Origin: Planctomycetota bacterium
Lineage (GTDB): Bacteria > Planctomycetota > Planctomycetia > Pirellulales > Pirellulaceae
Length of the DNA: 57,722 nucleotides
Assembly: GCA_024277285.1 (NCBI GenBank)
Contig: JAJRVM010000249.1
Span: 1 to 57,722, forward strand
Direction: 5' to 3'
The translations under genes and the position numbers were made by a program. Below are positions 8,388-20,978 of this stretch, piece after piece (the first letter of the stretch is position 1; each line of letters begins with the position of its first letter). The notes under the pieces are model-generated. The model was not told where the DNA came from. It saw only the letters and a list, made by a program, of their open reading frames with translations, and did no database searches.

Positions 8388-9572
8388 TCAGACTCCGTCA
8401 AGAGGCTCCTCCGTCGCGTTGAGGTCCGTCTGTCTTCGAGTTGCGTTCTGCTTGCCGAGCAAACGATCAAGGTAACCATGAATCGGTGACCAGAACTCCT
8501 TGCTTGAATCCAAAGGTACGCTCTTGCCAAACGCCATGATGTGTTCCCCGTCGGGTAGAAACCGCGATGGCAAGAAAACCGCAACTCCAACCGGTGGTGT
8601 TTCAGTTGTGGGTTGGTGAACATGCAAGAACAGTGGACTGGCGCGTCGATTGAAATTCCCGTTGGTTGGCGCAACCGATTTTAAACCTCCTTTGCCATAG
8701 TTATGCGGCAAACCAAACACAATCCGTTTTGGATGCTGGATGGCAACCTTGTGTCTCTTGCTCAGGTGGTGATCTTCAGGAAAGTTCTTTTCGCTGGCTT
8801 TATCCAAGACTCTGTGTTCGGAATCACTCGCGCCTTTACGTCCCCAGCTTCGGTAGTGGACTTGTTCGCGACCAAGACGGTCCAACACATCGACCGCGCA
8901 ATGACCGGCGCCCGTCACCTCGACCACGCGGCTTAAAGGACTCCATGCTGTCCATTCCGGAAGGGTATGACGCGATGGTCGGAAGACCGATCGAATTCGC
9001 GCCATCGGCGACTCGGGAATCGCGATACATTGTTCGTTTTTGCGGAGTGTCGTCAGCGTCAAACTTCCGAAACCCTTTCGAGACTTGCTGCCGAGTCCGC
9101 CGACCGATCCGAGTAGCACCAAGGCGTCTTGGACTTGCTGATGCTGTTGAGTGGAAAGGCAGGGCCCCAATCGTAGTAGAAGCGAAAACGTGCCACCGGG
9201 GATCATTGACCGGTTCAACTCACCTCGATAGTTCATAACGCCATAACCGAGGTATTGAATTCCTTTATGTTGGGCCCACTCGGCTGTGGCAGTCTGTTCT
9301 TCCGTCTGCATGTCTGAATACCGCATCCGCACCTTCGATTGACCGACGGTCTGATCGCTGGTACCAAATAACTCGGCTTCTTTGCGACGCAGAATTTTGA
9401 CATCGGTTGTTCGTCCGTCACTAGTTCCCCACATCATGGAACGCCACCAGAATCGAAGAGCACCTTTGATACTTGGGAGGCGTAATTCTGCCATTTTTTG
9501 ATCCGCCCCGCTGCAGAACATCGGCGTGACGATTCGATACGTTGCTTCCAACGTGACGAAACTGTTGCTCAT
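8388..9572 (-). CDS. cmr1: Cmr1, type III-B RAMP subunit
   Basis: RAMP protein of 394 residues at the crRNA 3' end of the Cmr complex. The N-terminus TYRIVTPMFCSGADQ and LRLPSIKGALRFWWRSMMWG are classic Cmr1 motifs. A glycine-rich loop SVGGLGSKSRKGFGSL lies near residue 155. The start ATG overlaps the stop of the CARF gene (ATGA), and cas10 begins 4 bp after its stop, so it is part of a tightly coupled block. Confidence 0.93.
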   Translation of the reverse strand: MSNSFVTLEATYRIVTPMFCSGADQKMAELRLPSIKGALRFWWRSMMWGTSDGRTTDVKILRRKEAELFGTSDQTVGQSKVRMRYSDMQTEEQTATAEWAQHKGIQYLGYGVMNYRGELNRSMIPGGTFSLLLRLGPCLSTQQHQQVQDALVLLGSVGGLGSKSRKGFGSLTLTTLRKNEQCIAIPESPMARIRSVFRPSRHTLPEWTAWSPLSRVVEVTGAGHCAVDVLDRLGREQVHYRSWGRKGASDSEHRVLDKASEKNFPEDHHLSKRHKVAIQHPKRIVFGLPHNYGKGGLKSVAPTNGNFNRRASPLFLHVHQPTTETPPVGVAVFLPSRFLPDGEHIMAFGKSVPLDSSKEFWSPIHGYLDRLLGKQNATRRQTDLNATEEPLDGV

Positions 9573-11362
9573 GTAACGTTCTCCTTCGATGAGTCATCGC
9601 CTGGTTGATGTGCTTCGAGATCGGAAGTGTCGCTCTTCGTGGGCAGTCTATCATCCAAATACTGGAGATCACCCAGGTGCCACGGGTCTGAGCGTTGTTG
9701 TTCGGGGGGCCGAGGGTCGATGAGAAGAAACTCTCGCACCGGGCGCTGGTACTCGCGTTCGGCACGTTTGACCAACTGGCCGACCAAAACACTCATCAAT
9801 GTTGGGCCACCGGTCAGGTTTGCATGGATATCATCTGCCTCGAATAACCATTGCGATGCCTTGGCGATCAATTCAGCAAACTCGCCCAACCCCTTGAATG
9901 GATCTCTCAGCAACAGAACCGTGTGTGGCGCGTCGCATTTCGCTAGTGCCATCGCTTCATCCAGCCATGCGCGCGACTCTTCGGAACAAATTGCTAATAC
10001 ACGGTCAGGAGGCAACGCCATGCGGCCTATCGCCGAATAGAGCACACCAGGGGTCTTGCCGATTGGACAGATCAAGAGCCGACCGTGGCCACCGCCAAAC
10101 TCGGGCGGCGTCTCCCACTGCTCCCACTGCTCCCAATCCGAACGAGCGCGCTGAATGTCACCGCGATGTGGTTCAAATACTCCCGCTTTCATTCCGTGAT
10201 GCTGCAAGGCATTGCGGAGATCGCAAACAGTGTTCCATCGCTTCCCCCACACCTTCTGCGATTCCGTCAGTTGTTTGCGAACCGCAGCGTGTTTGTAAAG
10301 CTTGCGTTTCGCGTCGGCAGGGTCTTTCGCCTTGAGCACTTCCGCAAGGCCTCCCAAGTTGCGCTCGATCTTCTCTCGCGTTGGGCGGTCCAGCCAATTA
10401 CTTGTTTGTTTTCTCTGGAAAGCGATCCAATTGATGACCCACTCTCGCATCAATCCAAACGCTAAGTTCAGCTGCCCGGTATCGAAGTAGCTTTGAATAT
10501 ATTTCGCCTGTCGACGCAATTCATCGAGATTCAACGGCAAAGCCTTCTTGGACGTATCCGCCTGACTCTTTTTCGGTTGTGGTTCGAACGCCACGCCTGC
10601 CAATGGTCGAATGCTGTCAATGATCACGTCTTGCAGCTGTTCGGCAAGAGGAACGTCGGTCACCATTGCATGTTGTGACACGAATGCCAGTATTCGTGCG
10701 GCCTTATTCCCGGCTTCCAACGGCATGCCATTGAGAAACAACGTCGAGAGTTGGTCAACGCGTTCCTTCACATCTTCGTCCGTCAAGCGTCGAGCCACTT
10801 CACGAAGCGAACCGGTCTCCCGGAACACCACCAACGCGTGAAACCAATAGGCAAGATCAAGGATTGGTTTCAAGTCGATCAGTGGTTTGGGATCGTTCCA
10901 GTTCTCCGTTTCCAGCCGGCAGTACCATGCGCCTTCCAGTCGCACGTCACGGAAGGCGGTCAGATATAACGCCAACGCGTAGAACAAGAAAGCGTGATGC
11001 CGTAGTCCTTCGGTGACGTTTAAAGTCAGTTGACACCCCTTGGGAATACGATTTGCCGTCTGTTCGAGAAAGTCGTACGTATCGTCCATGTCGCCAGTCA
11101 AGTCGATGGCTTGGACGGCGACCCCCACTCGGCTCGCTTCACATCGAATCTCTTGCCACTGAGTCTCGCGTGCTTTCGGCGTGAGCAGGAACCAGATCTC
11201 CGTCGCGAGATCACGCTTCTCCAACAACTGCCACAGGCCAAACGCCGAGAAGTAACTGGCCCGTTCTGCCTCGCCAAGTTGGTAGCGGAGCGCCGTGCGC
11301 GGCTTTTGTTCGGGCCAAACACCCATTGAGGAGAGGATAATGTGTTTCGAGGGTTCGTTCAT
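9569..11362 (-). CDS. CARF-HEPN-CARF protein, probable cOA-activated RNase
   Basis: Protein of 597 residues with three recognisable parts. Residues 1-190 resemble the TM1812/Csx1-type CARF domain: SSMGVWPEQKPRTALRYQL, NVTEGLRHHAFL at 115-126, and PLIDLKPILDL. Residues about 280-400 are helical and carry RNALQHH at 383-389, the Rx4H active-site motif of HEPN RNases. Residues about 427-570 look like a second CARF-type Rossmann unit: LLICPIGKTPGVLYSAI, NLTGGPTLM at 515-523, and a strand ending LLIDPR. Known CARF-HEPN proteins are activated by cyclic oligoadenylates and cleave RNA, so that role is inferred. The extra C-terminal CARF-like unit is unusual and could be a second sensor or a ring nuclease. 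The gene is coupled to cmr1 by ATGA. Confidence 0.82.
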   Translation of the reverse strand: MNEPSKHIILSSMGVWPEQKPRTALRYQLGEAERASYFSAFGLWQLLEKRDLATEIWFLLTPKARETQWQEIRCEASRVGVAVQAIDLTGDMDDTYDFLEQTANRIPKGCQLTLNVTEGLRHHAFLFYALALYLTAFRDVRLEGAWYCRLETENWNDPKPLIDLKPILDLAYWFHALVVFRETGSLREVARRLTDEDVKERVDQLSTLFLNGMPLEAGNKAARILAFVSQHAMVTDVPLAEQLQDVIIDSIRPLAGVAFEPQPKKSQADTSKKALPLNLDELRRQAKYIQSYFDTGQLNLAFGLMREWVINWIAFQRKQTSNWLDRPTREKIERNLGGLAEVLKAKDPADAKRKLYKHAAVRKQLTESQKVWGKRWNTVCDLRNALQHHGMKAGVFEPHRGDIQRARSDWEQWEQWETPPEFGGGHGRLLICPIGKTPGVLYSAIGRMALPPDRVLAICSEESRAWLDEAMALAKCDAPHTVLLLRDPFKGLGEFAELIAKASQWLFEADDIHANLTGGPTLMSVLVGQLVKRAEREYQRPVREFLLIDPRPPEQQRSDPWHLGDLQYLDDRLPTKSDTSDLEAHQPGDDSSKENVT

Positions 11363-11384
11363 GTGAGTGTTTCATTCCACGCCA

Positions 11385-11783
11385 TCACTGGTCACGCAAG
11401 AAAAAGTCCATGAGGTTGAAGACACGCAAGGCCCGTTGAGGTTCAGTTGTATCTTGCTTTTTGCGAGAACGAGATGACTGAGAGGCACGTTGTTTGTTTT
11501 TCCACGCTCTTCAGTAATGCGTTCAGTTCATGATCGAGGATGAAGCCGGCGCCGTCCTTCTGTCGCATCTGCTTGCAAGATGTCAGCAGCTTATCGCCAC
11601 GTAGGTTCGCCCGCACCGGTGCATCTCAACCGTATTCTCGCGAAAGCCACCAATGTGATGCTCGTTGGTCCACTCCCAATGCCAGATTTTCGCTCGCGCC
11701 GATTGCTGTCGCATGTACGCAATTTGCTTGTCACTCAACGGCCGATTGACCGCAGCGAAGTAGAGGTGCTGGTATTCACTCAT
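11385..11783 (-). pseudogene. Truncated remnant of an MSEYQ-type gene within the cas operon
   Basis: The ATG at 11783 overlaps the end of csb2 by 8 bp and has a strong GGAGG upstream. It opens 66 codons (MSEYQHLYFAAVNRPLSDKQ), stopping at 11583. From memory, the start resembles long bacterial proteins of unknown function beginning MSEYQYYEFQA-RPL, usually several hundred residues. Here the frame breaks early. The following DNA carries protein-like stretches in shifted frames: KQMRQKDGAGFILDHELNAL, then KKQDTTEPQRALRVFNLMDF with a TGA at 11385. The simplest reading is a gene broken by frameshifts and a large deletion. A short functional peptide cannot be excluded. Confidence 0.6.
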
Positions 11784-13437
11784 GAGAAGAACCCTCCGCC
11801 AGGAAAAGCCCAAGCCCAAAATGGCTCGCGTATCCCAGCGAGATCGGACCCGTTGCCGGTTCGTTCAGTTCGATTCGGAGGGCAAATCCAACATCGACCG
11901 GAGGTGGGCCGCCACCATGACCACGAACCCGAATGAAGTCGCGCAGACGCCGCGTCGGTTCGGACTGAACCTTGATGAAACCGGCGGCGGGCAACCCTCG
12001 CGATTTGAGTTCCGCCTGGACTTGCCCTTCCAGCGAGTTTTTGCCGTTCCGCTTCACGTATCGTGGCGGCACGAAAGGTGTCAAGCTGGTCCAAACTCTT
12101 GAGCCCGATCGACGCGGAGTTGGTTGCAAATCGGTTGAGTTGGTACCTCCATCGGCCGTGCAGCCAAGAAGCGCTTGCGTTCTGTTCCGCAGCGGTTGGG
12201 GTAAGTGACGCAGTGATTGGAGGTCACCACGACCGACAACCGCCAATTGCAAGTCACCGACGCCCCCTTTGGTCCAGGTCCGCTTGAGTGACCGGATCGC
12301 GGCCTGTGCCGCATCTCCCAGTCCCATCGGTGCGTAGATAAGTATGTGATCGATATGCTGATCGCGGTCCAGATCAAGCGGCAGGATATGTGCATGTCGA
12401 TGGCCGTTTCTCAGTGGTTTTCCAGCGACATCCTGCCCTGTCAGTTCGGGGCAGTCGACTCTGTGTCCGCGACCGACACGCCCGACGATGGCTCGGTGCA
12501 ACAACTCGCTCTGTGGCAACGTCCGTCGCACATGTGGCAGCGCCGACTTATTGCGACTGGGAGTCGCCAGCACCAGCAGAATTGCCTCGACCGGCCGAGC
12601 GGGCAGAGGGCGAACAGCCTGCGGCCGCGACACGACAAGCGAGTCGACGCGCCGCCAATAGAGTACTCGCCGCGTCCCCGGTGGCTGACTCCAGTGATGC
12701 TGTTTCTTCCACCATGCCGTGTCTTTCTGCAAGCAGTCGAGCAAGTCTTGCGGGAATGGGGCGACCGCCGCAGCGCGTTTTCTTAGGAGAGATTTCGGTG
12801 GTTTACGTTTGCCCTCAGGCAATGGGAAACAGGCGAGTGCCGCTTCGGTTTGTGCTGCTTGCCATTGGGCGTACGCGTCGGGGTGAACTGCGGTCATCAG
12901 TGGAAGCTGTTCCCACTCGGGCCCGAGATCCGCACCATTGACTTGCGGGATTGCGAGCCGATCTTCACGGAACTCCTTTTCGTCTGATTCCACACTCGCT
13001 TCAACCCAGCTTTCACTACGTCCGAGATACCCGAGTGATTCCACGAGCAACTGGAACAACTCGGCAGCTTCGTCGTCCAGTTCACAATCCCAGCGAATGG
13101 CCAATTCGTCATCGCCGACGTTTGCCCAGGTGTCGAAGACGAGCGTTGTCTTTTCGATACCTTTCGCCAATTCACCAATTGGCATGTAGTGCCGGCTATG
13201 GGCGGCACTGGCTTGAGGAAGTTGATACGTCGGTAGCACACTGGCCAGCGTTTCAATCAGACGTCGGCCGAGGGGCGGAACTTCGGTCCAACCATGCTTG
13301 GCGTACCCGGTTGCGATCAGTGCTCGCAATAGACGCCATGGACACGGCGGCCATTCAATCAGGCCTTCATTGACGTGATGTCCCCACGGAGTCGCATGAT
13401 AACGGCCGCCGGGGAAATGCATAGTGACGGTGGGCAT
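11776..13437 (-). CDS. csb2: Csb2, type I-G Cas5-Cas6 fusion
   Basis: GSU0054-family protein of 553 residues, the fused Cas5-Cas6 of type I-G. The N-terminal Cas5-like part has EWPPCPWRLLRAL (28-40) and HSRHYMP (80-86). The C-terminal Cas6-like part ends with GPISLGYASHFGLGLF, a glycine-rich RAMP loop. It should cut the precursor crRNA and hold the handle. It is the only Cas6-like protein in the window, so it probably also makes crRNAs for the Cmr complex. It starts 3 bp after csb1 and overlaps the MSEYQ remnant. Confidence 0.92.
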   Translation of the reverse strand: MPTVTMHFPGGRYHATPWGHHVNEGLIEWPPCPWRLLRALIATGYAKHGWTEVPPLGRRLIETLASVLPTYQLPQASAAHSRHYMPIGELAKGIEKTTLVFDTWANVGDDELAIRWDCELDDEAAELFQLLVESLGYLGRSESWVEASVESDEKEFREDRLAIPQVNGADLGPEWEQLPLMTAVHPDAYAQWQAAQTEAALACFPLPEGKRKPPKSLLRKRAAAVAPFPQDLLDCLQKDTAWWKKQHHWSQPPGTRRVLYWRRVDSLVVSRPQAVRPLPARPVEAILLVLATPSRNKSALPHVRRTLPQSELLHRAIVGRVGRGHRVDCPELTGQDVAGKPLRNGHRHAHILPLDLDRDQHIDHILIYAPMGLGDAAQAAIRSLKRTWTKGGVGDLQLAVVGRGDLQSLRHLPQPLRNRTQALLGCTADGGTNSTDLQPTPRRSGSRVWTSLTPFVPPRYVKRNGKNSLEGQVQAELKSRGLPAAGFIKVQSEPTRRLRDFIRVRGHGGGPPPVDVGFALRIELNEPATGPISLGYASHFGLGLFLAEGSSHE

Positions 13438-13440
13438 CGT

Positions 13441-16887
<3,447 letters not shown>

Positions 16888-16891
<4 letters not shown>

Positions 16892-19614
16892 GCGGAAATC
16901 TCCTTCGCAAGCGTCGAGTCAATTGTTGGTCTTTGCGATGCGCGGATGTCGGCGACACGAATCACGGTTTCCAACAATGCGAGCGATGGCGGGCTGTATT
17001 GTTGAATCAAACTCTCCGTTCGCTCGCGCCAGCTTACACCGGTTTCAAACGACAGCCCCAACGCCGCTGGGGCGAGCGTGAGTGGGAGTTCGGGCAGGGT
17101 CGGGGAATTAGCCGTGAGCGAAATCGACGGTAAGATGTCGCCAGGGCGGACTCCACGGATGGGAAGACCGTTGTCATCGCCAGGTTTCGGCTGGTAATCT
17201 TGATCGGCTGGCGCGGCGTGCAATGCAACGCGCACCTTGCCGTGATGGCTGGCCACCAGATAGGCCAGCAGGTCAAACTGCTCGGCCGTGCAATCCAGTA
17301 CCGGTTGAACCTCTGGTGGCGGGGCAGTTATCGTCGGATTCAAAACTGACTGGCCCAGCTTCTCCATCACCTCCCCCCACGGTCCCAACAGTGCCGGATG
17401 TTGCGGGGCGTATAGCTTGAGGACGGAGAAGAGCGCCATCGCACTTGCCAATTCATGGCGAAACGCCGGCCGTCGCTCCGATTCGTCATCCCGGAAGACA
17501 TAAAGCCCGGGCGGCTTGCGCCACGCAGACTCTGGACCCTTTGCAAGATCGTTGCGATCCGGACGGGGATGGTCCGCTGCATCGGCCATTTTGCCTTGGA
17601 ATGCCGGGTGCGATTTGCCAATGTCGTGCCAGCGGGCTGCCAGTGTCAGGATGTGGACAAGATCGCTTGGTAGCTCGATCTTCGCGGCAATCTCAACCAC
17701 AACATCGGCGACTTCATCGCTGTGAAACGCAATCGTCTTCCACTCGCTGATGCTTAGCGGTTCACCATCCTGCTGATTGTCCGTCCGGTCTAGTATTTCA
17801 GCCAACGTATCCGTCGCAGCTGGAAGAACCGCCGGTACCGGCTCACGTGAATCAGGAGCAAAACCAATACTCGGGATATAGCCACCGCCATCGACAGCGG
17901 CGCATACCACGCAGCCTGGGACTAGCATGTCGCGTCGAACAGTCACCCATTGGCCGTCAATCCAGTCCCATAACCATGCTCGCATGTTGCCACGGAGCTT
18001 CGGTTTGCGGTTCGACTTTGATTCTTCTCCGCATAGCCAGTCTCTCGCTGCGAGGAAAGGAACGGGGCACAATTCTTCGTGGCGTGGCTGGCGAGAGTCA
18101 AGCGGAACTCCGTCTCTGGCAACGTCATCCCAGAAAACCAGTAGGTCGCGTTCGGTGCCCGATCGAATGAATCGGCTGATATCCAGGTCCGCTCCGGTCA
18201 GGTCGGGCGTCGTGTCATACAGTTCTTCAAATTCGTTTCGCATCAGCAAGTGTGACGGTTCATAGGGATAGAGCCGCATCCTCGCGTCGTTGTCTAGTCC
18301 GTCTTCGAACGCCTCAATTGCTTTCACTCCGATATCGTCAAAAGACTGCAATGCATCCCACGCCGCCGTCAGGGACGGTGGATCGTAGGGTGCGGCCGAT
18401 TTTTCGTCCCTTTCACGATCTACAACGACGACATGGCCGGCGCCACCATATCGGGCACACCGACCGAAACGCTGAACGAGGTTCGGCCACGGTGCCAATT
18501 CCGTGATCAAACAACCAGCCGAAATGTCGACGCCTGCTTCCACAACCTGTGTGGCAACAATGATCCGGTCGACGCTATCCGTGCAGGCTTCGCGACTGAG
18601 GAAAGCGTCTCGCCATGTTGCACGCTCGTGAGATCGGAAGCGACTGTGAACAAGTTCTAATCCTTCGGTCCGACCTGCTTTACACAGCGCGGCATGTGTT
18701 TCGACGGTTCGTTGTACGGTATTGCACACGACCAGCGTGATTCGCCCATACTGGGACGGCTCCATCGATTCATGTTCACGGAGAACTCTTTGCGCGAAAC
18801 CCTCTGTGTCACCTGTGGGTATGGCGTCAAGGACCACCGCTTTCGGGATATCCCACAAGTTGCCACTGCGATCTTGGGGGGGAATAACAGACAGGTTGCG
18901 AATCCACGCCGCCCAAGCTGTCTCGGAGTCGATACTACGTAGCCAATCCGGTTGCAGTGTCGCGCTCATCCACCAAGTGAAGCAGGGACGAAGCTGTTTG
19001 CTCACGTCGGCATCGCGAAAGGCTTGAAGTTGGGCTGACGTGGCCAGACCGACATCCATCAATTGCACCTCATCCATCACCCAAAGGCAATCCTGGTTCA
19101 GCAGGGCATATTCCATCGGCCAGCGGGCGCGAGCCGATGCGTAGCCGCGATTGAGCGCCCGGGAAAGGAGCATATCCTGCGTTCCGATCAAAACAGCAGG
19201 TTTCTCCGGTTCCAGGTACCATCGCTCGGTCTCCTTGCCGCCCATCAGAATGTTAACTTTCGGTGGATCGCTGCACCCCGTTTTTTCGGCCCATTGACCA
19301 ATCAGTTCACGCGCACGATCAGCCGTCTGCTCAACCAAAACGCGCATTGGCAAGCACCAAGCGAGGCGCCGGGGCCAAGCCGTTGCGGCTAAATCGCCAT
19401 GCGATTTATTCGAGTTCGTCGATTCTGCTTCGAGCGTTGGACGTACGGCATTCCACAACCACGCACAAAGCGCGCCCTCCGTCTTGCCCATTCCAGTCGG
19501 GACACGAATCAGGCGGTTTCGTGGCACCGAATCACTGCCCAACGTCTGTTGCCAACGATGCGGTTCAAAACCGGAGATTGCCTCGAACAAATCGCCAAAT
19601 GCGGTTGTTGTCAT
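16888..19614 (-). CDS. cas3: Cas3 helicase with C-terminal HD nuclease (type I-G)
   Basis: Protein of 908 residues that unwinds and degrades target DNA recruited by the I-G complex. Helicase motifs are RVPTGMGKTEGA (38-48, Walker A), DEVQ (181-184), SATL (217-220), QVVEAGVDIS (356-365) and QRFGRCAR (381-388). The HD nuclease follows, with HD at 663-664 in RWHDIGKSHPAFQGK, H631 upstream and later histidines in FRHELA and SHHGK. The order helicase then HD is the type I-G arrangement, the reverse of most Cas3 proteins. AGGAGCAGGTGA precedes the ATG at 19614. It is the first gene of the operon. Confidence 0.95.
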
Positions 19615-19800
19615 TCACCTGCTCCTGGTTGGGTTGTGGGCACCCGTGTGGTATGTAGGCCAGTGTACGAACTGTCGTGACACGTATGGTCACAAACGGT
19701 CAAAAAATGAAAGAAACGACTATCCAACGACTATCCGCCAGCGACAAAGTTCGCTCATCTTGCCTGTTTAGTATCGGTCAAGAAAAACCTGTCTTCCCAC
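19615..19800 (-). promoter_or_regulatory. Upstream region of the cas operon
   Basis: Non-coding DNA before cas3 that should hold the operon promoter. It contains a perfect tandem duplication of aacgactatcc (19715-19725 and 19726-19736). On the minus strand there is also a spaced pair of TGACC motifs (TGACCgtttgTGACC, near 19687-19701), and both could be operator sites. Farther up is TTCTTGACCGATACT (19770-19784), with a -35-like TTGACC but no convincing -10 box at the right distance. An imperfect hairpin at 19792-19818 followed by TTTTT on the minus strand resembles a weak terminator. Confidence 0.45.
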
Positions 19801-20353
19801 GGGCGGCGTGTGGGGAGAATACCGTCCGTAATCCTTGAGCAAACACGACAGTTATTGACTTGTCGATCCTTAGCCGCAAGATAAACCGCACGTCTAGAAG
19901 ATGCATGGGAATGGACCGCAGGGCGATCGGGGCCTCGGGCGTTGGATCGACGACTACTCCGGTGCTCGCATTGCAACACCATTCGGGGGGCGGCAAGGGA
20001 TCGTGGGCAAGGGGCCAGGTTCGGCCCCCCGATGCTGAATCAACTCGGGCTCTGAGCGAGTTGCTTGGTTGCATGGAAAGGTCGCATCTCAATCGTTGCT
20101 GCGGAAAGCCACGATTAAGTCAGGCAGTTTTGGCCTAAATTTCAACCCGTTGGCAATGGAACCCGGCGGTAGTGGCACGCAAAGCCTGAACGAAAGTTTG
20201 TTCGACCGAAGCACCGCCTTTGCAGATGCGCCCGGTACAATCGGTGCGGTGTCTTCTTGCTGTCGATGAAGTCACGGTCCGCAACCTGGCGCGCGAGTCG
20301 GTCGAATGCCATGAGATTCGCCTGGACAGCGCCGCTGCGTGTGCGCAGCCGCC
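19801..20353. other. Gene-free stretch upstream of the cas locus
   Basis: About 550 bp without a convincing gene. Open frames exist on both strands (for example 19860-20138 and 20142-20357) but their translations are arginine-rich or cysteine-rich and match no family I know. I see no insertion-sequence ends or array-like repeats. Confidence 0.5.
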
Positions 20354-20749
20354 TCAAGCGTTGTCGGTGGGTGGGGAGGCTGACCAGGGCGACCGCGCCT
20401 CCGCCCGAAAACGCAATTCGCCATTCTTGCGAAAGAATTCGTACTTTCCAATCAAACGCTGGTCGTCACCAAAGAGCTTGCGTTTCCGTGCGATCATCTC
20501 CTCAACGAAGGTCGCCACCGGCGGTACCGATGCGGTGGCTTTCTGGACCATGTCCAGAAACCTCGTCTCCCCTTTCGCCGCTTCATAAACGACGGCGTTC
20601 CATACCGTAAAGGCGATCTTGAGGACTTCCTCCATCTGCTGCTCGGTCGCGTCCGCACCCAACGGCTCCAGCAAGGGCTCGGCGAAGTGGAGAAACGTCT
20701 CGGATAACTTCCGATCGGGAAAGTCCGCCCGTTGTGAATTGTTTGACAT
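20354..20749 (-). CDS. Conserved hypothetical protein, 131 residues
   Basis: Helical, acidic small protein beginning with ATG. Its core (DRKLSETFLHFAEPLLEPLG, FTVWNAVVYEAAKGETRFLD, RKRKLFGDDQRLIGKYEF) resembles a widespread family of hypothetical proteins of similar length, recalled from genome annotations. No catalytic motif or membrane segment is visible. The function is unknown. It lies between the aldehyde dehydrogenase and the cas operon on the same strand, with 229 bp to the former, so it is probably transcribed alone. Confidence 0.7.
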   Translation of the reverse strand: MSNNSQRADFPDRKLSETFLHFAEPLLEPLGADATEQQMEEVLKIAFTVWNAVVYEAAKGETRFLDMVQKATASVPPVATFVEEMIARKRKLFGDDQRLIGKYEFFRKNGELRFRAEARSPWSASPPTDNA

Positions 20750-20978
20750 CTTGTTACTCCGTTGGGATTCCGACGGTGTGCCGGTTTCACCACACGCTGG
20801 GGACGCCCGATGGATCTACTGGTGAATGACGCGTCGATTCGATGGATCACTCGCAGAACGCCGAAACGTCAAGAGGCGTGGCATGGTTCAGCAACGCTTT
20901 TCTGTGACCGCCGGCAGGAATGCTTCCGAATGGGTATCGGCTTAGGCAAATGGAGCAGGCGGCGTGTTTACCGTGTGC

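Noticed and set aside
19860..20138. 92-codon plus-strand frame upstream of the cas operon
   Set aside because: No ribosome site, no family resemblance and skewed composition; treated as gene-free DNA.
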